NCBI GenBank assembly: GCA_016926625.1
Contig: JAFGOE010000107.1
Location: 1-64,000, forward strand
Source: Candidatus Zhuqueibacterota bacterium
Lineage (GTDB): Bacteria; Zhuqueibacterota; Zhuqueibacteria; Thermofontimicrobiales; Thiofontviventaceae
Direction of reading: 5' to 3'
DNA: 64,000 nucleotides
The notes below the pieces were generated by a model. The model made no database searches, was not told the origin of the DNA, and was given only the letters and a program-made list of their open reading frames with translations. Position numbers and translations under genes: made by a program. Positions 1 to 10,100 of this stretch are shown in pieces. Position 1 is the stretch's first letter. Every line of letters begins with the position of its first letter.

Positions 1-71
1 CGAATGCACCTGATGCGATGGTGAAGGTTTTAAATAGATCATTGTTCTTATCAGGATTCATCTTTCATAGC

Positions 72-176
72 GTTACGTCGAATGTCGTGGAAGCATATGC
101 GCTCACGGAACGACATGATGGCTATCCCATCAGAAGATGGGATTGCTTCTTCTGCTTGGCAAAATCGCAATGACAG
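72..176. repeat. 105-bp intergenic repeat, copy 1
   Basis: This block reappears at 196-300 at the same length with no net insertion or deletion. Conserved words include the start GTTAC, the stretch ATGCGCTCACGGAACGACA, the hairpin arms ATCCCATC and GATGGGAT, the word GATTGCTTCT, and the end CGCAATGACAG. The inner hairpin can fold as RNA. Both copies lie between genes. Confidence 0.85.
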
Positions 177-195
177 TGATAGTCGCTGCTATTGT

Positions 196-300
196 GTTAC
201 ATGGAATGTCGTGATTGTATATGCGCTCACGGAACGACAGGACGGCTATCCCATCGGATGATGGGATTGCTTCTCCCGCTTTGCGGGATCGCAATGACAG
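196..300. repeat. 105-bp intergenic repeat, copy 2
   Basis: Second copy of the repeat at 72-176, separated from it by 19 bp. It has the same ATCCCATC/GATGGGAT hairpin, and a second small hairpin (TCCCGC/GCGGGA) in the part that is degenerate in copy 1. The differences between copies are point changes, which suggests an old duplication or two members of a dispersed family. Confidence 0.85.
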
Positions 301-438
301 CAATAACAATATTAGTCCCAACCAGGCCGCAAAAAAGCGAATCAGCATTCCCACCCCATCGATATTTCACCCCCTCAATTATCATATGAATTTATTTATT
401 CTCAATAACTTAACTACAGTCATCCTTTTAATTTTTGC

Positions 439-467
439 TTGACTTGAAACTAATTTATATTTATATT
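439..467 (+). promoter_or_regulatory. Sigma-70-like promoter upstream of the propeller protein gene
   Basis: TTGACT at 439-444, a 17-bp spacer, then TATATT at 462-467. This is five of six matches to each canonical hexamer with the optimal spacing. Transcription would start near 474, leaving a leader of about 186 nt before the gene at 660, which includes the short frame at 598-663. Confidence 0.55.
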
Positions 468-659
468 GTTTATTATTAGGAATCATGCTTTATCCGTATT
501 CCTTCTTGCACCGTCCCGGCATAGAGGTCGATCCGGATACGACATCCGGATTGTCCGCAAATAGTGTCGAATGCAGCTCTATTGGCATTCCTATCAAATG
601 AAAATCGATCCTGAAGAAAAGTTCGATGTGGTCATGGAACAATATAAAGACAGGCTATT

Positions 660-2870
660 ATGAAAAGACATGCTGTATTTTGTTTACTATTAACAATTTT
701 GTTTACTCGTTCGTTATTTGGTGATATTGGCGATTGGACCACGTACACCAATAAAAGCGATATCCGTGATATCGATCTATATCAAAACACCTTGTGGTGT
801 GCAACGAACGGCGGAGTATTCGCGTATCGACTGGCTGACAGTACGTTTCAGGGATACACGAACACCAGCGGTCTGTCATCTAACGATGTCAAGACATTGG
901 CTGTGGATAGTCACGGAAATATATGGTTCGGGCACACAGGCGGTGAAATAGATGTTTTCAACGTCGAGGCGGGGACATGGAGTTCGGTCGATGATTACGT
1001 CGGGCGAGTGATTTATGATTTTAAATTTTACGGTGACTCGTTGTTTGTTGCTCTCGATATCGGTGTCAGTCTGTATGATATCGCAAGAAAAGAAGTGAAA
1101 GAAACGTATAAAAATTTGGGAGTGGGGTTTCAGGTAGAGATACCGGTTACCAATTTATATTTATACGGCAAAGACATCTGGGTGGGCACTGATTTTGGTA
1201 TCGCCAAATCGAACCTTGATAAGGTGAATCTTCTGGCACCGGAAAGCTGGACTAATTATACTCCGACGAATTCGGGAATCATCAGTAAGAAAGTACGCGC
1301 AATCGTTATGAACGACGGGCACATCTATGCGGGTACGGATGAAGGGATCAGTCGTTTCGATGGTAACACATGGGCCACGGTAAACAATGGTCTTACGGTT
1401 GCCCAAAACCGTGATATCTACTCATTAGCCACACATAACGACACGTTGTATGCGGGCACAAGCGCTGGCGTTTATCGCTTACGCGCTGATGACCAATGGA
1501 TTCGGATAGGCAGCCCGTTTCGTGACATCACGTCGATTTTCATCACGGAACAGGGTGATGTCTGGGTAGGCCGTGCGAAGACAAAATACAGTCAGGGATT
1601 TTCATTTTGTCATCATGATTCCACCTCATGGGTACATATGACCCCGCCCGGACCCGCTGGGAATAATTTCAAGAGTCTCGTCGTGGATGAGGATGGAGTT
1701 TTATGGTGCTGTTCTACTTCAGACGGCATCTCCCGTTTTGACGGGGAAATTTGGAGCATTTACACGACTGATAATTACCCGTTCAGTTACAATGATTTCT
1801 GGGCCGTGGATGTCGATGATGATAACAATAAGTGGTTTGCCAACTGGGGTTCCGGCGCTGTAAAAATCGATTCACAGGACAGCATGACAGTCTATTCAAG
1901 CGGATATTTGAGCGGAATCGATAACGCTCCTGACTACATCCCTGTGACCAATACGACGGTTGACAGGAACAATAACGTCTGGTTTACGGTTTACGGCGCG
2001 TCAGACGGAAACGTGGTAGCGGTCGTGACACCCGACGGTAGATGGCAATACTTCTCCACAGCGGACGGCGTGAGAACCAATACGGCTAAGGAACTCTATG
2101 GGATCACCGTGGACCGTTACAACAGGATGTGGGTCGGATCCAGAAGTGGAATTACGGTGATCGATCATAACAATACATTATTCGATAAGAGTGATGACGA
2201 TTTAACAGGGACGTTGACGACGAGCGATGGGCTGGTTAACAACGATGTGCGCTGTCTGGCTGAAGATTTGGACGGTGTTATGTGGTTGGGGACCAATCAG
2301 GGGTTGAATTATTGGCAGGCGGGTGTGGTATACGATAAGGGAGGTGTCATTCATGATAACATTCAATCGATCACTGTCGACGTTCGCAATAATAAATGGT
2401 TTGGAACGGTATCAGGGGTAAGCGTTTTAGCTGATGACAATTATACCTACACGCACTATACTACTGAGAACAGCCCGTTAGTCGGCGCTAATGTCACCTC
2501 GATTGCGTTCGATGAAAACACGGGGAAGGTCTATATCGGAACCACCAGCGGCCTGTCTTGCCTGGAAACTCCCTATGCCAAAGCCCAGATTAATCTTGAT
2601 AACGTGACGGCGGGCCCAAACCCGTATATACTTAGAGAAGGTGCTGATTTTACGATCTACAAACTTGCGAATAATGTAACCATCAAAATTTTATCACCAG
2701 AAGGTATGCTGGTACGCCATATTCCTAAAGATGAGGTTCAGGGATTTTATCAATGGGACGGGAGGAATGATTCGGGTGATCTCGTGTCAAGTGGAATTTA
2801 TCTGTATTTAATTTACAGCGAAGAAACAGGAGACTCAAAGGTAGGTAAGGTAGCGGTTATCAGAGAATGA
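660..2870 (+). CDS. Exported beta-propeller protein (two-component-regulator-propeller repeats) with FlgD-like C-terminal domain
   Basis: The 736-residue product starts with a clear signal peptide (about residues 1-21, ending SLFG). The body is built of repeats with motifs such as DxxGxxWFGT, WVGT and GxSRFDG, typical of the two-component regulator propeller family (Reg_prop). Here the propeller is not fused to any kinase. The last ~90 residues (AGPNPY, then VTIKILSPEG, WDGRNDSGDLVSSGIYLY) form a FlgD-like Ig fold of the kind that serves as a type IX secretion signal in FCB bacteria. Inference: a surface or secreted binding protein; the ligand is unknown. Its stop overlaps the start of the next gene (ATGA), so the two are probably cotranslated. 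The ribosome site before the ATG is weak (AGG, 5-nt spacing). Confidence 0.85.
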   Translation: MKRHAVFCLLLTILFTRSLFGDIGDWTTYTNKSDIRDIDLYQNTLWCATNGGVFAYRLADSTFQGYTNTSGLSSNDVKTLAVDSHGNIWFGHTGGEIDVFNVEAGTWSSVDDYVGRVIYDFKFYGDSLFVALDIGVSLYDIARKEVKETYKNLGVGFQVEIPVTNLYLYGKDIWVGTDFGIAKSNLDKVNLLAPESWTNYTPTNSGIISKKVRAIVMNDGHIYAGTDEGISRFDGNTWATVNNGLTVAQNRDIYSLATHNDTLYAGTSAGVYRLRADDQWIRIGSPFRDITSIFITEQGDVWVGRAKTKYSQGFSFCHHDSTSWVHMTPPGPAGNNFKSLVVDEDGVLWCCSTSDGISRFDGEIWSIYTTDNYPFSYNDFWAVDVDDDNNKWFANWGSGAVKIDSQDSMTVYSSGYLSGIDNAPDYIPVTNTTVDRNNNVWFTVYGASDGNVVAVVTPDGRWQYFSTADGVRTNTAKELYGITVDRYNRMWVGSRSGITVIDHNNTLFDKSDDDLTGTLTTSDGLVNNDVRCLAEDLDGVMWLGTNQGLNYWQAGVVYDKGGVIHDNIQSITVDVRNNKWFGTVSGVSVLADDNYTYTHYTTENSPLVGANVTSIAFDENTGKVYIGTTSGLSCLETPYAKAQINLDNVTAGPNPYILREGADFTIYKLANNVTIKILSPEGMLVRHIPKDEVQGFYQWDGRNDSGDLVSSGIYLYLIYSEETGDSKVGKVAVIRE

Positions 2871-4213
2871 TGTCGAAAAAGTCGAATTTTCCGCTGATTA
2901 TCATCATCTTCATCGCTCTCATAGTTTATGCACTAAATTATGTGAACGTGTGTAACAATCTTCAAATATCTACTGTAGGAGACGCGCAGGAGTATATAAA
3001 GTGCGCTGAAAACACGATCGATCATGGTCTGTTTTATTGCGGTGACCTGGATCAAGAGATCGACTACGATCTATTTACGAGGCGTACTCCTTTCTATCCG
3101 CTGATTCTGATAATCTTTTTGAAACTTACTCATTCCATTCGCTATGTTTTGTTCTTTCAAACGTTCCTGGTTTTTATCAACGCCTATTTGCTGCTCAAAA
3201 TTTTGATGCTGCGAAATACAGGCAAGCGTTATAGTTATCCCGTCATCGCGGTATATCTATTTTATCCGTCGCAGTGGATCTTCAGCACCATCGTTATGAC
3301 GGAAATTGTACTTCAATTTTTATTGCTTGCCTCATTTTATCTGCTATTTAAATTTGAATTGGTGAGGTCGAGTAAATTATTAATCGTTTACAATATGATA
3401 CTGGCATTAGCGGTTCTTACCAAACCGGTTCTTTTGTATGTATGGATCTTGAATCTTGTTTTTCATCTGGTTCTCGCTGGTAAAAAGTCGCGTCATCTCG
3501 TAGCGTATTCGTTGATCGCACTTGTCGCGATTGGTTTATGGAGTTATCGAAATTATCGGGCGACCGGTGTTTATCACTACTCTTCAATTAAGATGCACAA
3601 TTTATTGAATTATAATGTACGATATCTGCTCACTAAAAAATACGGATCAGACGAGGCGAACGAACGTATCGCCCAAATTGAAACGGAAGCGGGAAGAGGT
3701 GATAATTACAAGGCCTTCTATGACCGGATACAAGATGAGGCAATTCGTATTATCAAGCAACATCCTGTTGAATATGGAATATATCATATCAAAGGGATGT
3801 TCAATTTTTTTCTGGATCCGGGTCGGTTTGAGATCTATCATTATCTGCAAATCGATCAGACGACCAGTTTGATGAAATTATATCATGAGAAGGGATACTC
3901 CGGCATCTACCATTACATAAAGACGATGCCGGTGTCGATCGTATTGTATTTAAGCGTGATGTTCATCGTAAACAGCATACTGTTCATACTGTTTATTCTG
4001 TTCATCATAAATTTGAGAAGGTGTCATTTTAAAAGCATATATGAACTGTTCTTACTATTGATGATCTTATACTTTGCGCTGGTAACCGGTCCCATAGGAG
4101 CATCGAGGTTCAGGGTGCCCATCCTACCGTTTTTATTATTGACAGGGATCAGTGTTTTGAAAGGGCGGAAAGTGAAGACAACGGACATGGATACATTAAC
4201 CCTTAATTCATGA
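2867..4213 (+). CDS. Polytopic membrane protein, probable dolichyl-phosphate-mannose-type (GT39-like) glycosyltransferase
   Basis: 448 residues with about 10 predicted membrane helices. The first soluble loop after helix 1 carries GDAQEY and later RTPFYPL, which resembles the acidic first loop and the R-x-P-x-YP motif of GT39/PMT/ArnT-like enzymes that use polyprenyl-phosphate sugars. Such enzymes glycosylate proteins or lipids on the outer face of the inner membrane. The start overlaps the stop of the propeller gene by 4 bp, and recN follows after 7 bp, so all three may share a transcript. The substrate cannot be told from sequence; a flippase-like or plain hypothetical membrane protein is the alternative. 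Confidence 0.6.
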   Translation: MMSKKSNFPLIIIIFIALIVYALNYVNVCNNLQISTVGDAQEYIKCAENTIDHGLFYCGDLDQEIDYDLFTRRTPFYPLILIIFLKLTHSIRYVLFFQTFLVFINAYLLLKILMLRNTGKRYSYPVIAVYLFYPSQWIFSTIVMTEIVLQFLLLASFYLLFKFELVRSSKLLIVYNMILALAVLTKPVLLYVWILNLVFHLVLAGKKSRHLVAYSLIALVAIGLWSYRNYRATGVYHYSSIKMHNLLNYNVRYLLTKKYGSDEANERIAQIETEAGRGDNYKAFYDRIQDEAIRIIKQHPVEYGIYHIKGMFNFFLDPGRFEIYHYLQIDQTTSLMKLYHEKGYSGIYHYIKTMPVSIVLYLSVMFIVNSILFILFILFIINLRRCHFKSIYELFLLLMILYFALVTGPIGASRFRVPILPFLLLTGISVLKGRKVKTTDMDTLTLNS

Positions 4214-4220
4214 ATGAGAT

Positions 4221-5936
4221 ATGCTAAAAACGTTACAAGTCGAAAAATTTGCTCTGATAGACCGTATTGATGTCGATTTTTGCGACGGTCTGAATATTAT
4301 AACCGGTGAGACAGGAGCCGGGAAATCGATACTCATCGGCGCGCTCGGATCGACTCTGGGCGAGAAGGTCGATGGCGATGTACTGAGAAAGGGTAGTCAG
4401 AAGGCGATCATAGAGGGCATGTTCTCGTATGGCCACATCTCAGAGATCGATGATATTTTACTGCAGAACGAGATCGATTTGATTCCGGACAAAACGGTCA
4501 TCTTAAGGAAAGAGGTGCATCAATCGGGACGCAACAGGGCATTTGTCAATGATACGCCGGTAACGGTCAATGTCTTAACCGAGATCGGAGATCTTTTAGT
4601 CGATTTACACGGACAACATGACCATCAGGCGTTATTAAACGGACGATATCACATTCAATATCTGGATGATTATGGTCATTACGCCGATTTATTGCATGAG
4701 GTCGCCGAAAGTCATCGCGACCTCATGAAATATGAGCATGAGCTGCAAGATTTAGTGCAAAAGGAGCAATCGCTTCGAGAAAAAAAAGAATTGTATCAAT
4801 TTCAACTGCGTGAGATCAATGCGATAAATCCTCAACCCGGTGAAGAAGAGGAGTTAATTCAGGACGAGAAAATTTTAACACATAGTGAGAAACTGTTTGA
4901 AGCGACCAATACACTGTATGAGAAGTTATACGGCATGGATGGCTCCGCATTCGAGATTATTTCCGAAGCCCATGATACGTTAACCGAACTGAAGCAAATC
5001 GATGCTAAATTTGGTGATTTTATAACAGATATTGCGACTTCAAGGATCACCATTGATGAGTTGGCAAAGTTTTTGCAGAGTTATAACGCATCGGTCGAAT
5101 TTAATCCAGCTCGATTGGAGGAAATTCGTGAACGTTTGGTTCAATTTTCGCGCTTGAAGAAGAAATTTGGTGCTTCGATACACGATGTATTAATGCATCG
5201 TGATCGATTGGTTAAGGAGCTGGGCCAAATAGATAATCTTGATACGGAAATGGAGCGACTCAGACGAGAGGTATCAGATCAGCGATCAAAATTTTCTCTG
5301 TTATGTGAACGGTTATCGAGGCAGAGGAGGGAGGTCGCATCTGAATTAGAGCGCGTTGTAACCGATGTTTTGCATGAATTAGGGATGCCGGCCGCACGAT
5401 TTAAGGTGTCGATCGATGCAGTGGAAGATGACGATGGGATCGTCGTGTTGGAAAAGAAGTGCTTTCGGGCGAATCATCTGGGTATGGATCAGATCGAATT
5501 TCTCATTTCAGCCAATACGGGAGAAGATTTAAAACCGCTCGTCAAAGTTGCTTCGGGCGGAGAAATATCCAGGGTCATGCTGTCTATCAAATCGGCTCTG
5601 GCACAGGCGGACAGGGTACCGGTATTGATTTTTGATGAAATAGATAACGGTGTATCCGGAAGGATAGCTCAGGCGGTCGGAAGGCGGTTGCGGAAACTGG
5701 CGAGGACGCATCAAATTATTTGTATTACGCATCTGCCTCAGATCGCGAGTATGGCAGACCATCATTTTGTCGTAGAAAAATTCACTGACAATGACCAGTC
5801 GTTTACCAGAATCAGGAAATTACAGCCAGATGAACAGGCGTTTGAGGTCGCCAAATTAATGGGGGGAGAGGTCATTTCAGAGGCGCAATTGGAAGGGGCA
5901 GTTGAATTGATCAGAGAGGCACGGGGATTGTCATAA
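4221..5936 (+). CDS. recN: DNA repair protein RecN
   Basis: 571 residues, the usual RecN length. RecN is an SMC-like ATPase that acts in the cytoplasm on double-strand breaks together with RecA. The N-terminus reads LKTLQVEKFALID followed by Walker A GETGAGKS (about residues 30-37). A Q-loop region GQHDHQALL follows, then a central coiled coil (about 150-390). The C-terminal half has the signature VASGGEISRVMLSIKSAL, Walker B VLIFDEIDNGVSGR, and the D-loop/H-loop segment ending in ICITHLPQIASMADHH. The gene follows the membrane glycosyltransferase by 7 bp. No LexA box is evident nearby. All catalytic motifs are intact. Confidence 0.96.
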   Translation: MLKTLQVEKFALIDRIDVDFCDGLNIITGETGAGKSILIGALGSTLGEKVDGDVLRKGSQKAIIEGMFSYGHISEIDDILLQNEIDLIPDKTVILRKEVHQSGRNRAFVNDTPVTVNVLTEIGDLLVDLHGQHDHQALLNGRYHIQYLDDYGHYADLLHEVAESHRDLMKYEHELQDLVQKEQSLREKKELYQFQLREINAINPQPGEEEELIQDEKILTHSEKLFEATNTLYEKLYGMDGSAFEIISEAHDTLTELKQIDAKFGDFITDIATSRITIDELAKFLQSYNASVEFNPARLEEIRERLVQFSRLKKKFGASIHDVLMHRDRLVKELGQIDNLDTEMERLRREVSDQRSKFSLLCERLSRQRREVASELERVVTDVLHELGMPAARFKVSIDAVEDDDGIVVLEKKCFRANHLGMDQIEFLISANTGEDLKPLVKVASGGEISRVMLSIKSALAQADRVPVLIFDEIDNGVSGRIAQAVGRRLRKLARTHQIICITHLPQIASMADHHFVVEKFTDNDQSFTRIRKLQPDEQAFEVAKLMGGEVISEAQLEGAVELIREARGLS

Positions 5937-5994
5937 TGGCTACAGCGGCCGATGAAATTATTTTGCCCGGCATGGTCAGTGTATTTCATTACAC

Positions 5995-6023
5995 TTGATA
6001 TAATTTTAAAATTTTACTATGAA
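5995..6023 (+). promoter_or_regulatory. Sigma-70-like promoter for the TPR protein gene
   Basis: TTGATA at 5995-6000, 17-bp spacer, TATGAA at 6018-6023, in an AT-rich 137-bp gap. The start site would be near 6030. It matches the architecture of the promoters at 439, 28880, 34718 and 42877. Confidence 0.45.
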
Positions 6024-6076
6024 AATTATATAAAATTTATTATCTTTAATTTGATGTGTTAAGAAGGAGATAAGTG

Positions 6077-7126
6077 ATGAGTGACAGCAAAACACTATTG
6101 AAATCATCGATTATATCCATCATCATCGTGGTTATAGGATTCTTTATGCTGTGCGTAAGCAACGCGCCCAGAGTTAACCTCGATGAGCAGTTAGTGGATA
6201 CCGGTGCAGGAGATTCGAGTACAGAGGAGATGACGGACGATGAGTTTATGAATTTACTCGAGTCGGCTGATAACGAAATATCTAAAGACGACAGCAAAGA
6301 GCAGAAGACATCGGAATCGATCCTGTTGGGAGAAGGCGACCAGACGACCACGAGTGAAGATCAGGATCTGGCTGATCTGTTCAGTTTACTAAATTTAAGT
6401 GAAGATGACATCGCGGAAACTGGCAGTGATTCATATGCGGATGTGTCGTCGAGTTCAGGTGAGGATGAACTGCAAAAATTGCTGTTCGAGACAGATGACG
6501 GCGGAAGTTCGACGGAGATGATGGGACAGGTGACAATAACCGAACTGAATACTGAAGTTAAACGTTTGGAGCAGATCGCCGAAACAAAGGACAATGAAAT
6601 TCTCAGTTTGAACCAGGCGATCAGGGAGTATGATCAGCAGATCGCTCAATTAGAGGACACCGGTTATTACCCGGGAGGAGGGAGTAATTATGCTACCTAT
6701 ACTAATCCCGAAGCCGGAGAGACCACGATTGAACTAAACGATGAATTCGATAATGTGTCAGGTTTTCAGGGGCGCTATGATACCGCATTGAACTATTTCA
6801 ATAATCGACAGTACAGTCAAAGCATCAATGCATTTAAACGGCTTCTGGAACAATATCCAAATAACAAACTCTCGGATAACTGTCAATATTGGATCGGTGA
6901 GTGTGAATTTGCCCGCGGTAGATATGCACAGGCTATAGTCGAATTTCAGAAAGTATACTCTTACGATGCAACGGATAAATGGGACGATGCTCAGATTATG
7001 ATGGCGCTCGCCAACATGAAAATGGGGCAGAACACGCTCGCGAAGAGAGAGCTTTCATGGTTTTTCGCGTTTCATGAGAACAGCGAATATTATTCAAAAG
7101 CCAGATATTATTACAACGGACTATAA
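6077..7126 (+). CDS. Membrane-anchored coiled-coil TPR protein, YbgF/CpoB-like
   Basis: 349 residues from the ATG at 6077; a GTG sits directly before it, but AAGGAG at 6064-6069 gives 7-nt spacing to the ATG. Order of parts: one membrane helix near the N-terminus (SSIISIIIVVIGFFMLCV), a long acidic Ser/Asp/Glu-rich linker, a coiled coil (about 150-195), and tandem TPRs in the last ~130 residues (YDTALNYFNNRQYSQSINAFKRLL-type repeats with LSDNCQYWIGECEFARGRY). This layout is that of YbgF/CpoB, a periplasmic protein linked to the Tol-Pal system and septal peptidoglycan synthesis. No tol or pal gene is in the window, so the link rests on architecture only. A possible alternative is a generic cell-envelope TPR scaffold. 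Confidence 0.7.
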   Translation: MSDSKTLLKSSIISIIIVVIGFFMLCVSNAPRVNLDEQLVDTGAGDSSTEEMTDDEFMNLLESADNEISKDDSKEQKTSESILLGEGDQTTTSEDQDLADLFSLLNLSEDDIAETGSDSYADVSSSSGEDELQKLLFETDDGGSSTEMMGQVTITELNTEVKRLEQIAETKDNEILSLNQAIREYDQQIAQLEDTGYYPGGGSNYATYTNPEAGETTIELNDEFDNVSGFQGRYDTALNYFNNRQYSQSINAFKRLLEQYPNNKLSDNCQYWIGECEFARGRYAQAIVEFQKVYSYDATDKWDDAQIMMALANMKMGQNTLAKRELSWFFAFHENSEYYSKARYYYNGL

Positions 7127-7193
7127 TCGTTCAATCCATAGAGCACGTTATCCTTTCGAAATATTTCATTCACATTCCGATGGTTAATCTATT

Positions 7194-10100
7194 ATGTCAG
7201 AATTCGTGCATCTACACAATCATACACATTATAGTCTTCTCGATGGTGCTTGTAAAATAGATGATTTAATCGATCAATGCGTCGAACAGAAAATGAATGC
7301 CATAGCAATGACAGACCATGGCAATATGTTCGGCGCAATTGAGTTTTATAAGAGAGCGACTGAAAAAAATGTCAAACCGATCATCGGCGTGGAGATTTAC
7401 ATCGCACCAGAGAGCAGATTTACTAAATCCGTTTCAAAAAATTCCGATGAAGATACATCTTACCATCTGATTCTTCTATCCAAAGATTACGACGGTTATA
7501 GAAATTTAATGAAGCTGGTATCGGCTGGTTACCTGGAGGGATTTTACTATAAACCTCGTATCGATAAGGAGCTTTTACGACAGTATCATCATGGATTGAT
7601 TGCGCTGTCCGCATGTTTAAAAGGTGAAATACCCAGGATGCTGTTGCGGGAAAATTTCGATCGTGCTGAGAAAGCGATTGAGGAGTATCTCGATATATTT
7701 GGGGATGATTTCTACCTGGAACTCCAGGATCATAAAATCCCTGAAGAAAAAATCGTGTTGAATCGCATAGTCGAAATCAATAGTAAGTACCACGTACCCT
7801 ACGTTGCTACCAATGATATCCATTACATCAAACAAACGCATATGGAGGCTCATGACATTCTGGTATGTCTGCAAACAGGGAAGGACTTTGATGATCCAAA
7901 TAGAATGCGTATGACCACCGATCAACTCTATTTTAAATCAGCCGCTGAGATGGCTGAATTGTTCTCCGATTTCCCCGAAGCTATTTCGAACACCGTTAAA
8001 ATCGCAGAGAAGTGCCATATTGAACTGGACTTGAAAACGCCGCACCTGCCTGGTTACTCAATCCCTGACGAATATGGCGACATCAGCCTGGATGAGTATT
8101 TGCAGTTAATGGCCGAGCAAGGATTACGCAAGAAACTTCCTGAGGCCGATGAGGCGACTTTGGAACGATTGCATTATGAACTGGATATCATTAAGGAGAT
8201 GAAGTATACCGGTTACTTTCTGATTGTCAAGGACTTTATTGATTACGCGAAGAATCAGGGGATTCCGGTAGGACCAGGACGGGGTTCGGCCGCCGGCAGT
8301 CTCGTATCGTATTCATTAGGTATCACCAACGTCAATCCTTTACATTATACCTTGCTCTTCGAACGATTCTTAAACCCTGAACGGGTGAGCATGCCGGACA
8401 TTGATATCGATTTTTGTTATGAGCGTCGTGAGGAAGTGATTAAATATGTCAGAGACAAATACGGTGAAGACAATGTAACGCAGATTATAACCTTTGGTAC
8501 CATGGCAGCCCGGGCGGTGATCAGGGATGTGGGTCGCGTATTGAAAATACCCTATGGCGAAGTGGATAAAATAGCAAAGATGATTCCCTCAACCGCGGGC
8601 ATGACGATCGACAAAGCACTGGAACAGGTTGCCGAATTGCGGGAGTTAACGGCAAAGGAAGAAACCTACAAGAAGCTGATCGAAGTCTCAAAAATCCTGG
8701 AAGGGCTGGCGCGACATGCATCAACACACGCCGCAGGAGTGATCATCACACCGGAGGTGCTTACAAATTTTACTCCGTTATTCAGATCGAGTCAGGGTGA
8801 CGTAACCACGGAATATGACATGACATCGCTCGAGGATATCGGCGTCCTGAAAATGGATTTTTTGGGATTACGAACATTGACGGTCATTCAACACACGCTC
8901 AAGTCGTTGTCCCAGAAGGGAATCGAGATCGATATTGACAAACTCCCGTTAAATGATCAGAAAACATATGATATCTTCGTGAACGGTGAAACGGTGGGCG
9001 TGTTTCAGTTTGAAAGTCCGCCCATGCGCGAATATTTGAAAAAGCTTAAGCCGCGAAAGCTCGAGGACCTTGTCGCTATGAACGCGCTCTACCGGCCGGG
9101 TCCCATGAATTACATCGATGATTTCATTCAGCGGAAGCATGGATTGAAAGAGTTCGATTATCCTCATCCCGCATTGGAGCCTTTGCTCAGGGAAACGTAC
9201 GGTATCATCGTCTATCAGGAACAGGTCATGCAGATAGCCAGCGCGCTTGCCGGATTTTCAATGGGCAAAGCCGATATTTTGCGCTGGGCCATGGGTAAGA
9301 AGAAAGTCGAATTGATGGCTGAACAGCGAAAACTTTTCCTCGAGGGTACTGACGGGAACAATGTACCCCGAAAATTGGCAGAAGATATATTCGATTTAAT
9401 AGAAAAATTTGCCGGGTATGGCTTCAATAAATCTCATGCAGTCAGCTATTCTCTGGTAGCCTATCAAACGGCCTACCTGAAAGCTTACTATCCGGTGGAG
9501 TTCATGGCGGCATCGCTGACGAGCGAAATGGGGGACACGAAACGTGTCGTGATCCTCATCGAAGAGTGCAAGCGAATGGGAATCGAAATTTTACCGCCTG
9601 ATGTTAATGAGAGCATCGTTGAATTCATGCCGAATGGCGATAGTATCAGATTTGGTATGGGAGCCATTAAAAACGTGGGCCGAGGTGCCATTCGTTCCAT
9701 CATCTGCGCGAGGAATGAGGAGGGTCCCTTTAGAAGCATATTCGATCTCTGCAGCCGGATCGATTTGCGCCTGGTCAATAAAAAAGTATTGGAAAGTTTG
9801 GTGCAGGCTGGTGCTCTCGATTCAATCGATGAGAATCGGGCTCAGCTACTCGAGAGCATCGACATAGCAACCATGTACAGCCAGAAGCTAGGTGCATCCA
9901 GATCTCTCGGTCAGACCAGTATATTCGAAAGCAATAACGAAGAAATGGACTCGGTCTTGCCTAAAGTGCCGGAAGTAGCAACGTGGAACGATGCGGAGAT
10001 ATTAGCGCGTGAAAAAGAGATGCTCGGTTTCTACCTGTCCGGTCACCCGCTGTCAAAATTTGAAAAAGAGATTAAAATGTTCTCCAATACAACGTTGGAA

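Larger units (their letters stand above)
1..659. other. Intergenic region with repeat pair, promoter and a possible gene remnant
   Basis: No complete gene is visible here. The stretch holds two copies of a 105-bp repeat (72-176 and 196-300), a sigma-70-like promoter (439-467), and a 21-codon frame (598-663) whose product looks like the first residues of an ECF sigma factor but then stops. The left end of the window may belong to an upstream gene's flank, but no open frame continues off it convincingly. Confidence 0.6.

Noticed and set aside
485-601. 38-codon frame between the promoter and the propeller gene
   Set aside because: No ribosome site and no protein-like pattern; it merely overlaps the start of the sigma-like fragment.
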